From: Spirodela intermedia
Lineage: Eukaryota > Streptophyta > Magnoliopsida > Alismatales > Araceae
Assembly (NCBI GenBank): GCA_902729315.2
Contig: LR746265.1
Span: forward strand, 4,258,892-4,322,891
Length of the DNA: 64,000 nucleotides
Reading direction: 5' to 3'
This document shows positions 13,756 to 24,062 of the stretch, one piece after another. Position 1 is the stretch's first letter. The number at the start of each line of letters is the position of its first letter. The notes under the pieces were generated by a model. It was not told the DNA's origin, did no database searches, and was given only the letters and a program-made list of their open reading frames with translations. The position numbers and the translations under genes were made by a program.

Positions 13756-16016
13756 ATGGCATCGACGGCGGTGGTCTCGTCCGACTGGTCTTCCGCTTCA
13801 ACGACGGCTCGCCTTCTCCCCTTCCGCAGGGTTCAAGCCCGCACCCTCCGTCTCCTCCACCGGCCGGCCTTCTCCCTCCGATGGAGGTCCTCGAGCCCTC
13901 TCTCGACCTGCTCCGCCTCCGTGCCCCGTGCCTCTTCGGGTGTGCTACTCAACCGTAGGGAAGTGGCTTTTGACTTCCACTGGATTTCTCTCGCTCTCGC
14001 CGTGATTTTCCTGGTTCTCGTGTCCGCAGTGACCGTGAATGCCGATAGTTCGGCGAAGGTGATCGATGGGAAGGCGTGTGCGAAGAAGATTCGGGAGGAA
14101 ATCGCGGCTGAGATATCCAGGATGAAGGAGGCCATCGGCGTCGTCCCAGGCCTCGCCGTCATCTTGGTCGGCTCCAGGAAAGACTCCCAAACATATGTCC
14201 GTAACAAGCAGAAGGCCTGCGAGGGTGTGGGCATCACCTCTCACGAAGTCCGTCTCCCCGAGGATTGCTCGGAGGAGGAAGTCTTAAATCACATTTCGTG
14301 CTTCAACGATGATCCCTCAGTCCATGGGATTCTGGTTCAGCTCCCTCTTCCTCGGGTAATATACCGCCCTCTTCTGATCCTCAAGCTATGGCTCAACTTA
14401 ATGCAATTGATATCTTGCTGAACCTCGAACCTGATCGGCGATTCTACCGATTCATCCGGACACATCCGGATGAATCCTATGGAATCCTCCGAGGTTTGCT
14501 CTAAGAAGAAACACAAAATTTGGATTATTCTGTCGTTGACCCAGTAGAAATGATTGAGCGAAGAATCCAGTAGGAAAAGTGGTCGACTGGTGCATAATCT
14601 TTTCTGGCGACGCCCATTTCAGATTTGAAAAAAAAATGCGTTTTTCTTTTTTCGATTTCCTCTGCCTGAATTCAGCCTCTCCCATTCCATCGGTTGACCC
14701 TAAAAATTTAATCTCTGGTTATTACCCAGATGAGCGGAACCCGTATTGGGATAAGCCGATTCAAGTTTTTTCATTCCGAAATTACATTCATTAATAAAAA
14801 CAGCAGGTCTCCATCGATGATCCATGATGCTCCTGTTTTCTTATTGGCTGCATGCCATCGCAGAACGGTGTGGAGAGCACAATCTGAAATCATATATGTG
14901 CAAATGATCGCAGGATGAATAATTTTTAGCGCAGTCGATCAGTGGGTAGTAAATTTTAACTATTTTTTAGCAGATTCGATCTTTGAATGATCTTGGATAC
15001 TAGAACTCTGAGTTTTTGTCCATCAACAGCATATGAATGAGGAGAGGATCCTGAATGCCGTCAGCATCGAGAAGGACATCGATGGGTTTCATCCGCTGAA
15101 CATCGGCCGGCTTGCCATGCAAGGCAGAGAGCCGCTATTTGTCCCCTGCACCCCGAAAGGATGCATGGAATTGCTGCACCGTCATGGTGTTGAAATCAGT
15201 GGGAAGAGAGCCGTCGTTATTGGCCGGAGCAACATTGTCGGAATGCCCGCATCCCTGCTGCTTCAGGTAACTCTCTCTCTCTCTCTCTCTTTCTCTCTAT
15301 CTCTATCTCAATGGTTCCCGCAGTTGGAGAATCCATAATGGGTATGGGTAACTCTCTCTCTCTCTCTCTCTCTCTCTATGTCTCTCTATATATATCTATA
15401 TATATGTCTATCTATCTATCTATCTATCTATCTCAATGGTTTCCCGCAGTTGGAGAATCTATAATGGGTATGGGTAATTCTCTCTCTCTTTCTCTCTCTA
15501 TGGGTAACTCTCTCTCTCTCTTTCTCTCTCTCTCACAGTGGTTTCCCGCAGTAGGAGAATCTGTAATGGGTAACGGGTAATCCTCTTGCAGCGGCAGAAT
15601 GCGACTATAAGCATTGTACACTCGTACACAAGAAACCCGGAGGAGATCACCCGAGAAGCAGATATCGTAATATCGGCTGTGGGGGTTGCGAATTTGGTCA
15701 GAGGCAGCTGGATAAAGCCCGGTGCAGTGGTTATAGATGTCGGAATCAATCCGGTCGATGTGAGTATCTTCTTCCCCATTTCCTTTTCAGGAGAAATCCT
15801 CGCTAATGCCCAGACCTTCAATGCTTCATCTTCCGTCTGCTTTAGGATCCTGACAGCCCCCGAGGTTACCGTCTGGTTGGTGACGTTTGTTACGAGGAGG
15901 CCAGTCAGGTGGCCTCTGCCATCACTCCGGTTCCTGGCGGCGTCGGCCCCATGACCATAGCCATGCTTCTATCCAACACCCTCGACTCTGCCAAGAGGAT
16001 ACATCGCTTCAAGTGA
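13756..16016 (+). CDS. FOLD4: FolD bifunctional methylene-THF dehydrogenase / methenyl-THF cyclohydrolase, plastid type
   Basis: Interconverts 5,10-methylene-, 5,10-methenyl- and 10-formyl-tetrahydrofolate with NADP(H) in one-carbon metabolism. Exons 13756-14355, 15030-15266, 15592-15759 and 15846-16016 give 391 aa. The Ser/Arg-rich N-terminus looks like a plastid transit peptide, and the length fits FOLD4-type proteins. Catalytic-domain marks: Tyr147-x3-Lys151 (active-site YxxxK), ILVQLPLPR, the Rossmann motif [17 protein letters not shown] and the C-terminal signature [14 protein letters not shown] hydrophobic stretch at residues 76-94 is unusual for FolD. It coincides with a 75-nt segment (13955-14029) shaped like a phase-neutral intron; splicing it out would give 366 aa. 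Start at 13756 chosen because it begins a typical MAS- transit peptide; the in-frame ATG at 13609 cannot be excluded. Intron 2 holds a CT-rich minisatellite. Confidence 0.93.
15267..15591. repeat. CT-rich minisatellite filling FOLD intron 2
   Basis: Three imperfect copies of a core of about 42 bp (near 15310-15350, 15436-15477 and 15539-15580) separated by CT/TATC runs. Each core carries a TTCCCGCAG acceptor-like motif followed by GTAA/GTAT donor-like motifs, and GTAACTCTC of the real donor recurs at 15348 and 15504 (GTAATTCTC at 15474). Confidence 0.85.
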
Positions 16017-16710
16017 TCCTCGGCTACACAGTTTTCAGACAGTTTGGTTTTGCTGGCTGAGCAAATTTCTTGCCACCCAAGTCATCTTCATCTCTCTCAC
16101 TCTCTCTCCTCCCCGTCTCTTTCTCTCACTATATGCCCGTGTAGATCTCGGATTCCCGATCAGGGTCGCTGGAAAGAAATCAAATTTATGAGATTTATGC
16201 CTCTCGTGGGTGGATCTTGTGACTCAGTTCTCGAATTGCCTCAGGAGTATATTAATTTTAATAATTTTTTTTGCCTAAATCAGAAGTACGGATTAGGGAT
16301 TCTGATTTTTTTATACATGTTAATATAATAGAACGTCGATTTATAACTCTATGATTTATTATGAACTAATTTTAGCTGTAGGGAACTATTAGATCCCTCC
16401 TTCCAGCTGGAGGCTGCGATTTATCTATAAACCAGAAGAAATGGTAGTAAACAAAGCTCCAAGATCGTAAGGTCGGTGGGTTTAGGGAGTTGGGGAGATC
16501 GAGGATGAAAAGATATTGGCAAATGCTTGGAAGTACCCGTATTTTCAGTGATTTTCTAAGCATCTTATTAAATACATATAACGCGCCGTAATAAATTCAC
16601 AGATGTGACGGGTTTGCGAAGACGCCATCTTCTGCCCGCTGTTGGACTGGCCTCCCCGCAGAGAGGCGAGGAAGAGCGGCGCGCGCGAGAGCCATGTCGG
16701 GGCGGCGGAG
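16017..16710. other. FOLD-RMR intergenic region
   Basis: FOLD 3' UTR with a short CT-rich patch near 16091-16130, an AT-rich middle, then a GC-rich leader of the RMR gene from about 16600. Long reverse-strand frames at 16545-16877 are explained by GC-rich composition. Confidence 0.55.
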
Positions 16711-16714
16711 ATGA
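16694..16714 (+). CDS. Six-codon upstream ORF overlapping the RMR start
   Basis: ATG at 16694, reading MSGRRR, with stop TGA at 16712-16714. The stop overlaps the RMR start as ATGA (ATG 16711-16713). If the transcript starts upstream, ribosomes would end exactly at the main start, so termination-reinitiation or leaky scanning would be needed. Whether it is transcribed is not shown by the sequence. Confidence 0.4.
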   Translation: MSGRRR

Positions 16715-18351
16715 AGATTTGCTGCCTGGGAACCCGGCCCTTCGTCATCCTCTCTCCTGGGGGGGGCTCGCCGCGGCTTCTCCACGTCCTGTGCTGCTTG
16801 CTCTCCGTCTCTTCGCTCCTCCGGTCCTCCTCCGCCCTTGTCCATTTCTGGGGCAGCTCCTTCTCCTTCACCTTCATCGACGCCCCCGCCCGATTCGGTA
16901 AAGCCCTCTACGTCGATCCTTCGATTCCTCTGTTTCTTCTCCCATTTGGCTTCTGATTCTCCTCGTCTTACTTCCTCCCGACCTTCTCTCTCTTCCCCAC
17001 CCCCTCAGCCGCCCCCATTGATGGATCTGGGATCTGTGGAACGCTACACGTGGCGGACCCCGTCGACGCCTGCTCCCCCCTGGGGAATGTCACCGCCATG
17101 GAAGGGGAGGCGGGGCATGTGAGGATCTCGCTGATCGTCAGGGGCGCGTGCAGCTTTGAGAAGAAAGTGAGGAACGCCCAGGATGCCGGTTACAAGGCTT
17201 CCATCGTCTACGACGACCGAGGGAAGAGCAACCTGATTTCCAGCTGAGTATCCTCATCTCTCCGCCCTATCCGTCCGCCCCATTTCCATGTTCTAATCGC
17301 TGACTTTTCATGTTGTTTTCCTCTCCAATCATCCGATCCTGCCCTCAACAGGGCAGAAATTCCTCTTTCCCCTCATTTCCCATCCATCATCCGCCTAGGG
17401 TTGGGCTGATCTCGACATATTTGGCTGGAGATTCTGATAAATCTCTCTAAAAATGGGTTTTTCTCCGGACAAAAAAGTAGGAAACTAAACATATATGTTC
17501 TTAATTTCCTACCCAGATTGCTGAAATCTTCCTCTATTGTGAACACGGAGTACATCTGACTTCTTCGATAGATCTGCATTTCATCTAAGTTCTTAAATGC
17601 ATTTCATGGAAACCGACTTTCATGTAAAGAATTTCTTCAGATGAGACTCCAATTCACGAGAAACTCGCATCATATTTTACGATAGTAACCATTGGGCTCC
17701 AGATGCATGACATAATGACCTGTGTTCTTCAATAAATATTAAATCTTGGCCCGCCATGGCTGCAGTGGTCGGGGACCCAGAGGGCATATCGATACATGCC
17801 GTCTTCGTCTCGAGAATGGCTGGAGAGATGCTGAAGACGCTCGCTCACACACAGGGCGGGCAGTGCTGCATAAGCCCACTAACAGAGGAGGCAGCGGGCA
17901 CCGTGCTGGTCATCTCCTTCGTCTCCCTCGTCGTCATAGTATCGGTTGTGGCGACCTTCATCTTTGCCCGGAACTGCCGGCCTCATCGGCACAGGGCGCA
18001 CAGCCACCCCCCGAGTATCAGCAGACAGGAGTTGGAGGCCCTCCCCCACTTCACCTTCAAGGCTGCTTCTCTGAATAAGCTCATGTCCGAAACCTGCGCC
18101 ATCTGCCTGGAGGACTACAGAGATGGGGAAACCTTAAGGGTTCTCCCCTGCCTTCACGGTGCGCGGTCTTCTTTATCAAAGTCAAACCATTGATCTTCCA
18201 TTACCTGTTTAAGTAAATGGGGTGTGATTTTTTATTTTATTTTTTTCTTGCAGAATTTCATTCAGTCTGCGTTGACTCATGGCTGCTGATGTGGGGAACG
18301 TTCTGCCCGGTGTGCAAGCATGAAATGAGCACAGAGAACTGCAATGCTTGA
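16711..18351 (+). CDS. RMR: RMR-type vacuolar sorting receptor: PA domain, TM, RING-H2
   Basis: RMR proteins sort cargo to protein storage vacuoles. Exons 16711-16897, 17009-17242, 17766-18158 and 18254-18351 give 303 aa. An N-terminal signal/hydrophobic region is followed by a protease-associated domain (about 50-165: [51 protein letters not shown]), one TM segment (about 186-208) and a RING-H2 finger with Cys251, Cys254, Cys269, His271, His274, Cys277, Cys289, Cys292. The chain ends soon after the RING, a short version of a family that often carries a Ser-rich tail. The exon 2 end is a problem: homology and phase demand an exon end at 17242, but the next bases are GCTGAGT, not GT. Read-through meets an in-frame TGA at 17245-17247. 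The gene may use a GC donor or carry a one-base change there. Confidence 0.85.
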
Positions 18352-19046
18352 TCACCCGGCCGGTCGTTGACCTTTTGGCTAATCTGATCTTAATTTCTCT
18401 TAATCTGGGTTAGCCTTTCCTGATTGAGCCTCTGGCTATGGTCTCTTCCCTTCTGTATATACTATGGAGTAGTACTTTATTTTCTGCATCGTCTAGCCTT
18501 TGCAAAAGTTCATGCGGTTGACTTGTCGATTTCTGGGCAAGCTGTTTATATTTCCATTAGTGTAAATTTCTTTCTAGGCGTTCCACTGAATGCAGAACAG
18601 TAGAAAGTAATATTGTGGAAAACCAGGAGTTGACTTTTTTCTTCTGCGACTCTTGATCGGATCATCCTGGTTATTCAGTACTTCATAAGTTGACGCGAGC
18701 ATTGTGGAATTGTCAGGTGGTTTAATTAGGTGTTAGAGCAAGCAATACCTGTGAGAATCATTTATTTCCCAGCTTGAGGGTCAACTGGGGAGGAGGGCGC
18801 TCAGCTGGGCTTTTTCGCCAAGCGGTACCCGATCCTGATCGCTTTTCATAAAGCCGAGATGAGAGAGGATGAGAGAGAGAGAGAGAGATGTAGAACGGAT
18901 TGATGGTTCATGAACATGCTATAAATGGAGATTGGTTCCTACCTCAGTGATGACCTCAGGATGCCTTCAGGGAAACCCTGTCATTGCTTCGCTGGCACTA
19001 TTGCGTCCTACGACAGCAGTGACGTTCCGTGTCAGGGGCCACGTCG

Positions 19047-19129
19047 TGTCTGACGTTGCATCAACCACGCGCCCGCCCATCTGAACCTGTCTGACGTTGC
19101 ATCAACCACACGCCCCCCCCATCTGAACC
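19047..19129. repeat. 41-bp tandem duplication with TGACG motifs
   Basis: Two near-identical units, 19047-19087 and 19088-19129, each with CTGACGTTGCATCAACCAC and a CATCTGAACC end; they differ in the GC-rich middle. TGACG is the core of as-1/TGA-bZIP sites. The pair lies about 130-210 bp before the TATA box at 19255. Confidence 0.85.
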
Positions 19130-19209
19130 ACTGCTCCTAACTTATCGATTTGGCAGAAAGTAACTACTTAAGAACGGGCTAATAGCAGCAGCTCGAGGAG
19201 TGCTTTCTG

Positions 19210-19216
19210 ACGTGGC
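19210..19216 (+). promoter_or_regulatory. ACGTGGC (ABRE/G-box-like) element
   Basis: ACGTGGC lies 39 bp before the TATA box of the sulfurtransferase gene, the usual place for an ABRE-type bZIP site. Function is inferred from the motif only. Confidence 0.5.
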
Positions 19217-19254
19217 AGAGATTGAGCTGTACTGCTATGCGTACAAAATACGAC

Positions 19255-19262
19255 TATAAATA
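19255..19262 (+). promoter_or_regulatory. TATA box of the rhodanese gene
   Basis: TATAAATA at 71-78 bp before the ATG at 19333, leaving a leader of roughly 40-45 nt. Confidence 0.75.
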
Positions 19263-19332
19263 AGAGGCCACTGCCCACTGTTTGTCCCCGCAACTCCAGC
19301 GTTCCTCGGTATCTTGCAGCAGTTGGCTCGAA

Positions 19333-20240
19333 ATGGCGGCGTTACAAAACCTTGGGTATTTCCTTCTCTTCCTCTCTCCGTTGCCTCTTTCCTCTCTCTC
19401 TCTCTCTCTCTCTCTTTCCGCGTTCATGGCTCTCGATTGGATGGCGGGATTTCTCGCCCTTTGCTCTGTTCTGATGGTCTTCCTCTTGCGTAGCCCTGAG
19501 CCGGCGGTGACGACGGTGGACGTGCACGCCGCAAAGGACCTTCTGGGCTCCGGCCACCGCTATCTGGACGTCAGGTGAGTTCTTCCCCTCATTATCCCAC
19601 TCCTCGCCTGGGATTTCTCCTCGATCGACCGTCTGAGATGGAGAGATTTCTCCTTGTTGCAGATCGGCGGAGGAGTTCAGCAAAGGTCATCCGGAAGGCG
19701 CCGTCAATGTCCCGTACTTGTTCTTCACTCCCGAAGGTGATTAATCCATCTCTGCCCCCGCTCCACCGAAAATTGTGGCTCGGCCGATTTCGATCTGATG
19801 GTCAATCCCTCAGGGCGGCTGAAGAACGCGGAGTTCTTGGACCAGGTCTCGAAGATCTTCGGCAAGGACGACGCCATTGTCGTGGTGAGTCGTTGGGAAA
19901 CCCTAGATCTCTCCTCCCCATAAGAAACCCCGCCGGCGGGAATCCGTCGGATCTCCTTCTTCCCGATTTCTCTCGCCTGTGACTTTTCGGCTTCTTGCCA
20001 GGGTTGCGCGAGCGGGGTTCGATCTATCCAGGCCACCACTGATCTCCTCAACGCAGTGAGTTCATGTTCGCCCGATATTCGTTCATTCGATCTTCGATTC
20101 TCCTCTCGTTCCCCGTCGTCAGAGGTGAGTTTTCTGCTTCTCTGCGGCAGGGATTCAAGAACACGAAGAACTTCGGGGGAGGCTTCGCCGCGTGGGCCGA
20201 GAAGGGCTTCGCCGTCAAGGTGCCCCAAGCTGGGCTGTAG
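19333..20240 (+). CDS. STR16: Single-domain rhodanese / thiosulfate sulfurtransferase (STR16/18-like)
   Basis: Transfers sulfur from thiosulfate to cyanide or other thiophiles through a Cys persulfide. Exons 19333-19574, 19663-19736, 19814-19884, 20002-20055 and 20151-20240 give 176 aa. Rhodanese features: GHRYLDVRSAEEFSKGH, GAVNVPYLF, the active loop VVGCASGVRS with catalytic Cys131 and Arg136, and GGGFAAWAEKGFAVK. The N-terminal 60 residues are hydrophobic, with an (SL)n run from a CT tract at 19391-19416, and may be an organelle-targeting or membrane sequence. A second in-frame ATG at 19426 would bypass the repeat and leave a 145-aa protein. STR16 versus STR18 cannot be settled from the sequence alone. 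Confidence 0.88.
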
Positions 20241-20416
20241 CTTTTCCCGCCGCCGCTCGAATCTCTCCCCTCCCCCATTGCTATGGGCAGTGGGTACCTG
20301 TTCAAGTTGACGGAATAAATGCGACCCTTTTGACTTATTTTTTCGCTCGTGGAAGAAGTCAAAGCGGAGACTTCCGCGGAATTTCTCTGCCGCTTTTTCT
20401 ATTCGCTCTCGGGATG
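20241..20416. other. Rhodanese gene 3' flank
   Basis: Short 3' UTR-type sequence after the TAG at 20238-20240; it runs into the repeat array. Nothing else seen. Confidence 0.5.
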
Positions 20417-20958
20417 TAATAATCTGTAATATCGACAAAATAATGCTCTTTCGAACGTTGAATTTTTACATTCCAACCAACATATCCGTGGGTCAAAGTC
20501 ATTGGAGAGAGAGTGAGAGAGACAGACGGACATTAGATGAACGATGTTGAGAAAATAATACTCTTCCGAACGTTGACTTTTTACATTTGTAGCAACATAT
20601 CCATGGGTCGAAGTCACTGGAGAGAGGCAGACAATCATTAGAGGATGTCGAATGCCGAAGAGAGTATCGATACATTTATTCTTCATGCCTTGATCTATAA
20701 TTCTGACATAACAATGCTCATTCGGACGTTGACCTTTACATTTTTAGCAACAGATGCTTGGGTCAAAGTCATCGGAGAGAGGGGGGAGAGAGACAGATAG
20801 TCATTAGAGGATGTAGAATGCTGAAGAGAATATAGATAGTTTTATTCTTCGCGCCTTGATCTGTAATATGAGATAATAATGCTCTTTCGGTCGTTGACCT
20901 TTGACATTTGTAGTAACAGATGCGTGGGCCAAATCATTAGAGAGGCAGACAGAGAGGC
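20417..20958. repeat. Four diverged tandem repeats with TTGAC cores
   Basis: Approximate units: 20417-20546, 20547-20707, 20708-20873 and a truncated one at 20874-20958. Each has TAATA/TAACAATGCTC-like bases, CGTTGA(C/A) followed by TTTACATT, CAACA(T/G)AT, TGGGTCAAAGTCA, then a GAGAG/GACAGA purine run. Copies 2 and 3 also share CATTAGAGGATGT and TTATTCTTC. Three units carry GTTGAC, a W-box core. They lie between the rhodanese and PSAT genes. Confidence 0.85.
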
Positions 20959-20970
20959 ATACTTTTCTGG

Positions 20971-21010
20971 GTGGGCCTAGAAGTAGTTCTCAGGCCCATA
21001 CATGGGCCCA
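20971..21010. promoter_or_regulatory. Site II (GGCCCA/TGGGCC) cluster upstream of PSAT
   Basis: GTGGGCC at 20971-20977, AGGCCCAT at 20992-20999 and TGGGCCCA at 21003-21010, about 280-320 bp before the PSAT ATG. These are TCP-binding site II type motifs typical of constitutively expressed plant genes. No convincing TATA box follows. Confidence 0.5.
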
Positions 21011-21290
21011 CGTCGATTGATTTCCCGCGAGTTTTCCGTTTTTTCGGTAAAAATAGAACGGTTAAAGTTAGTTGACGACGTGTCGATTGCCTGATTGATG
21101 TGATGATTTAAAGCCCATCGTAGATCGAGTTCCTCGAGGACTTTCGATGCCTCTTTCGTCCTCACCCTTCCGCCAACGGTCTCTGAACATTGCCGAGCTC
21201 TTCCTTACGCAGTCTGTCGCGCAGTGGACAGCGAGGGGCGTCACACAGTCACTTCACTACGGCGGGAGGTGATCCTGCAGTGGTGCAACA

Positions 21291-24031
21291 ATGAGGGAGA
21301 GCGCACGTCGTCGTCTGCGTATCATCATCGTCTCGTTGCTGCTTCTGCTCTTCCGCTCGAGGCGAGGGATTTCGACGACGGACGATCTGGTCGGCGGGAA
21401 GTTGTCTGGGATCATCATACCGGGGTTCGCATCGACTCAGCTGCGGGCGTGGTCCGTGCTCGACTGTCCATACTCACCCCTCGACTTTAACCCCCTCGAC
21501 CTGGTCTGGCTGGACACGACTAAGGTTTGGTTCTGCTCTTCTCCTTCTATTTGCCGAGGTACGAACACATCTACTTGTCGCGATGTTGATGATTTTATAT
21601 AGAACGCTTCTCTTGTTGTAGGTCCCCCGGGTGACCAAGGCGCTCCGTATATTATATACTTTCTAACTCTTAGAGAAGATAGTCGAACCGTGTTTCAATT
21701 AAGGGAAAACTATGCGGCAGAAGAGTTCCGTCATTAGTTCGTCAAGTTTATTTCGATGAATTTACTTTAGAAGACATTCTCCGAACCTGCAGTGATTTTA
21801 GTAAGAAAATCAAGCAGTTGATCATCCGTCTAGCAGATGAAGGATTTTGGGGTGATCTATTGGGTGGATGGGATAAATGTATCGTCTCCAATACAGAGAG
21901 GCATAGTGGTCTTAGTGAAAAAATGCATACATAAGGGTTTTTCTGAATCCAGGTTGGAGATAACGGAGATTGCATATTAATTACTTAGTATTCTTGTTGG
22001 ATTTGTTGCTGAATGATGTGGTCCGATTTGTGTTTCTAAACTATAGAAAAGTAAGACTGTTGGAATATCATCATATTTTTTGCCTTATGCAGCTTCTTTC
22101 AGCAGTGAACTGTTGGCTCAAATGTATGGTTCTGGACCCTTACAATCAAACAGATCATCCTGAGTGTAGATCGCGGCCAGATGGTGGGCTTTCTGCCATT
22201 ACAGAACTAGATCCAGGGTACATAACAGGTAGACTTTTCCACTCATCTCAGCTCGCCAATGATGGAGAGTATTTTATGCTTGGCCCACGATTAGTTAAAT
22301 AGAATATGGTTGTGCCATTTTTTCTTAGCTAATGAGGTGAAAAAGAAAAAAATATATCTCTTCCTTGTTTGAAAAATTATATTTTTATTTCAATACATCT
22401 TGTGCTCATCTGTTTTCAATGATATTCTTCATAGTTACTGAATAACTTCTGATATGCACGTTGCGTGCTTTAAAATGTCATGAATGCTTGGTTCCTTTTT
22501 CTAAAGGATAAGAATTGTTGTGTGAACCAAACTACATTAGCGTCAGTATTTTTTCATTTTTGCCTTTTTCCTAGGATTGTCTTTTTCAAAAGACCGCACT
22601 TCTAATGGAATAATACGAAGCTATAATAAATTTGCTGCAAGTTCCTTGAGATCTGACTCCATAGAAAATTATTACGAGGTAATAACTATCTCTTTTTTCG
22701 TAATCAAATATTCCATAAACTCGTGTGGCCATAAATATTTAGCACGACCTTCCAGATTTATCTGTTTTGCCTTTTTCCGTTGTTTTCGTTTCCACATGGA
22801 AGATAGTGTTCTGGTATTTGTTGGTGACATTATTTGTGGAAACCAGTTTGTGATGGGTTGGATTAGGCATTTTCCTCTGGAAAATTTCTGAAACCAACGG
22901 AACAGGTGGAATTGATTTTTCCCTTTGACCATTTTATTTTTTTTCTGATTACAGGTCCACTTTCATCTGTTTGGAAAGAATGGGTTAAATGGTGCATTGA
23001 ATTTGGCATTGAAGCAAATGCAATTATTGCGGTCCCATATGACTGGAGATTGTCTGCATCTATGCTTGAAGAAAGAGACCTCTACTTTCACAAGCTTAAG
23101 TATGCATTCTGCTTTTTATCTATTGTTTTCCTCGTCATTTGTGCGTTGTTATCTCGTCTTTTTTTACACAACTTGCAAGGTACATCCAACACAATACATG
23201 GTCGATGGCTACTAAAGCCAACGAAAACCTCCTTTTTTCACTTTTCCATCTGCTGGTGTTAATGCGATATATCAGTAATTCAATCGAGTTTATTAATCTG
23301 ATACACCGATCATATTCTCATAAAAAGGTCAGAAATATGTTTTCCTATTTTTCATGACTTTAAGATTACCTCGGAATATGTTCATTGGGAGATTTCTTGC
23401 TATTAATTCTACTCACCGTCGCAACACTGTATCCAGCCCAGAATTATCAACATATTGACTGTCGCTTAAGAAATATATTCGCAAGATAGTGTCAATAACT
23501 ATGTGAAAGTTTCTTGTATAAAAGGTTATGGAGATCAATCTCAACTTTTTGTGTAATGGGTTCTATTTGCTAAATCTCTGATAAGCTTAAGATAAGTTTA
23601 CTCTATTCAGCTGTTGAAATCGAGTATACTTTTATTGCATTAGTGCAGATTGACATTTGAAACCGTTCTTAAGCTTCGTGGAGGCCCTTCCTTGGTCTTT
23701 GCACATTCTATGGGAAATAATGTCTTCCGGTACTTCTTGGAGTGGTTGAAGTTGGAAATTGCACCAAAGCATTATATCCAGTGGCTTGATGATCATATAC
23801 ATGCATATTTTGCTGTTGGTATGCTTTATTTTCATTTTAATCTTCTTTCTCCTTTGACCTCGTGAGCTTTCAGAGGGATATTTATCATCATATGATTTTT
23901 GCATAATTGAATTTTCAGGAGCCCCCCTTCTTGGTGCTACTGAATCTGTCAAAGCAATCCTTTCTGGATTCACATTTGGTCTTCCAGTTTCAGAGGTTTC
24001 TTTCTCCTCTGTCTGTCTGTCTCGTCTCTCT

Positions 24032-24062
<31 letters not shown>

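Larger units (their letters stand above)
18352..19332. other. RMR 3' flank and sulfurtransferase promoter
   Basis: RMR 3' UTR, a short (GA) run near 18873-18888, then the promoter of the next gene, with a 41-bp tandem duplication, an ACGTGGC element and a TATA box listed separately. No further gene seen. Confidence 0.6.

Noticed and set aside
13833-14244. Reverse-strand open frames opposite FOLD exon 1
   Set aside because: Antisense shadow of a GC-rich exon; the forward frame is a clear FolD.
16545-16901. Several overlapping frames around the RMR start on both strands
   Set aside because: GC-rich leader composition; only the ATG at 16711 leads into the receptor's domains.
17248-17257. GTATCCTC resembling a U12-type donor in RMR intron 2
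   Set aside because: Using it leaves an in-frame TGA just before the donor, and no U12-type branch motif (TCCTTAAC) is seen before the acceptor.
20417-20958. Possible CRISPR-like array
   Set aside because: Plant nuclear DNA; units are long, diverged and contiguous, without identical short repeats and unique spacers.
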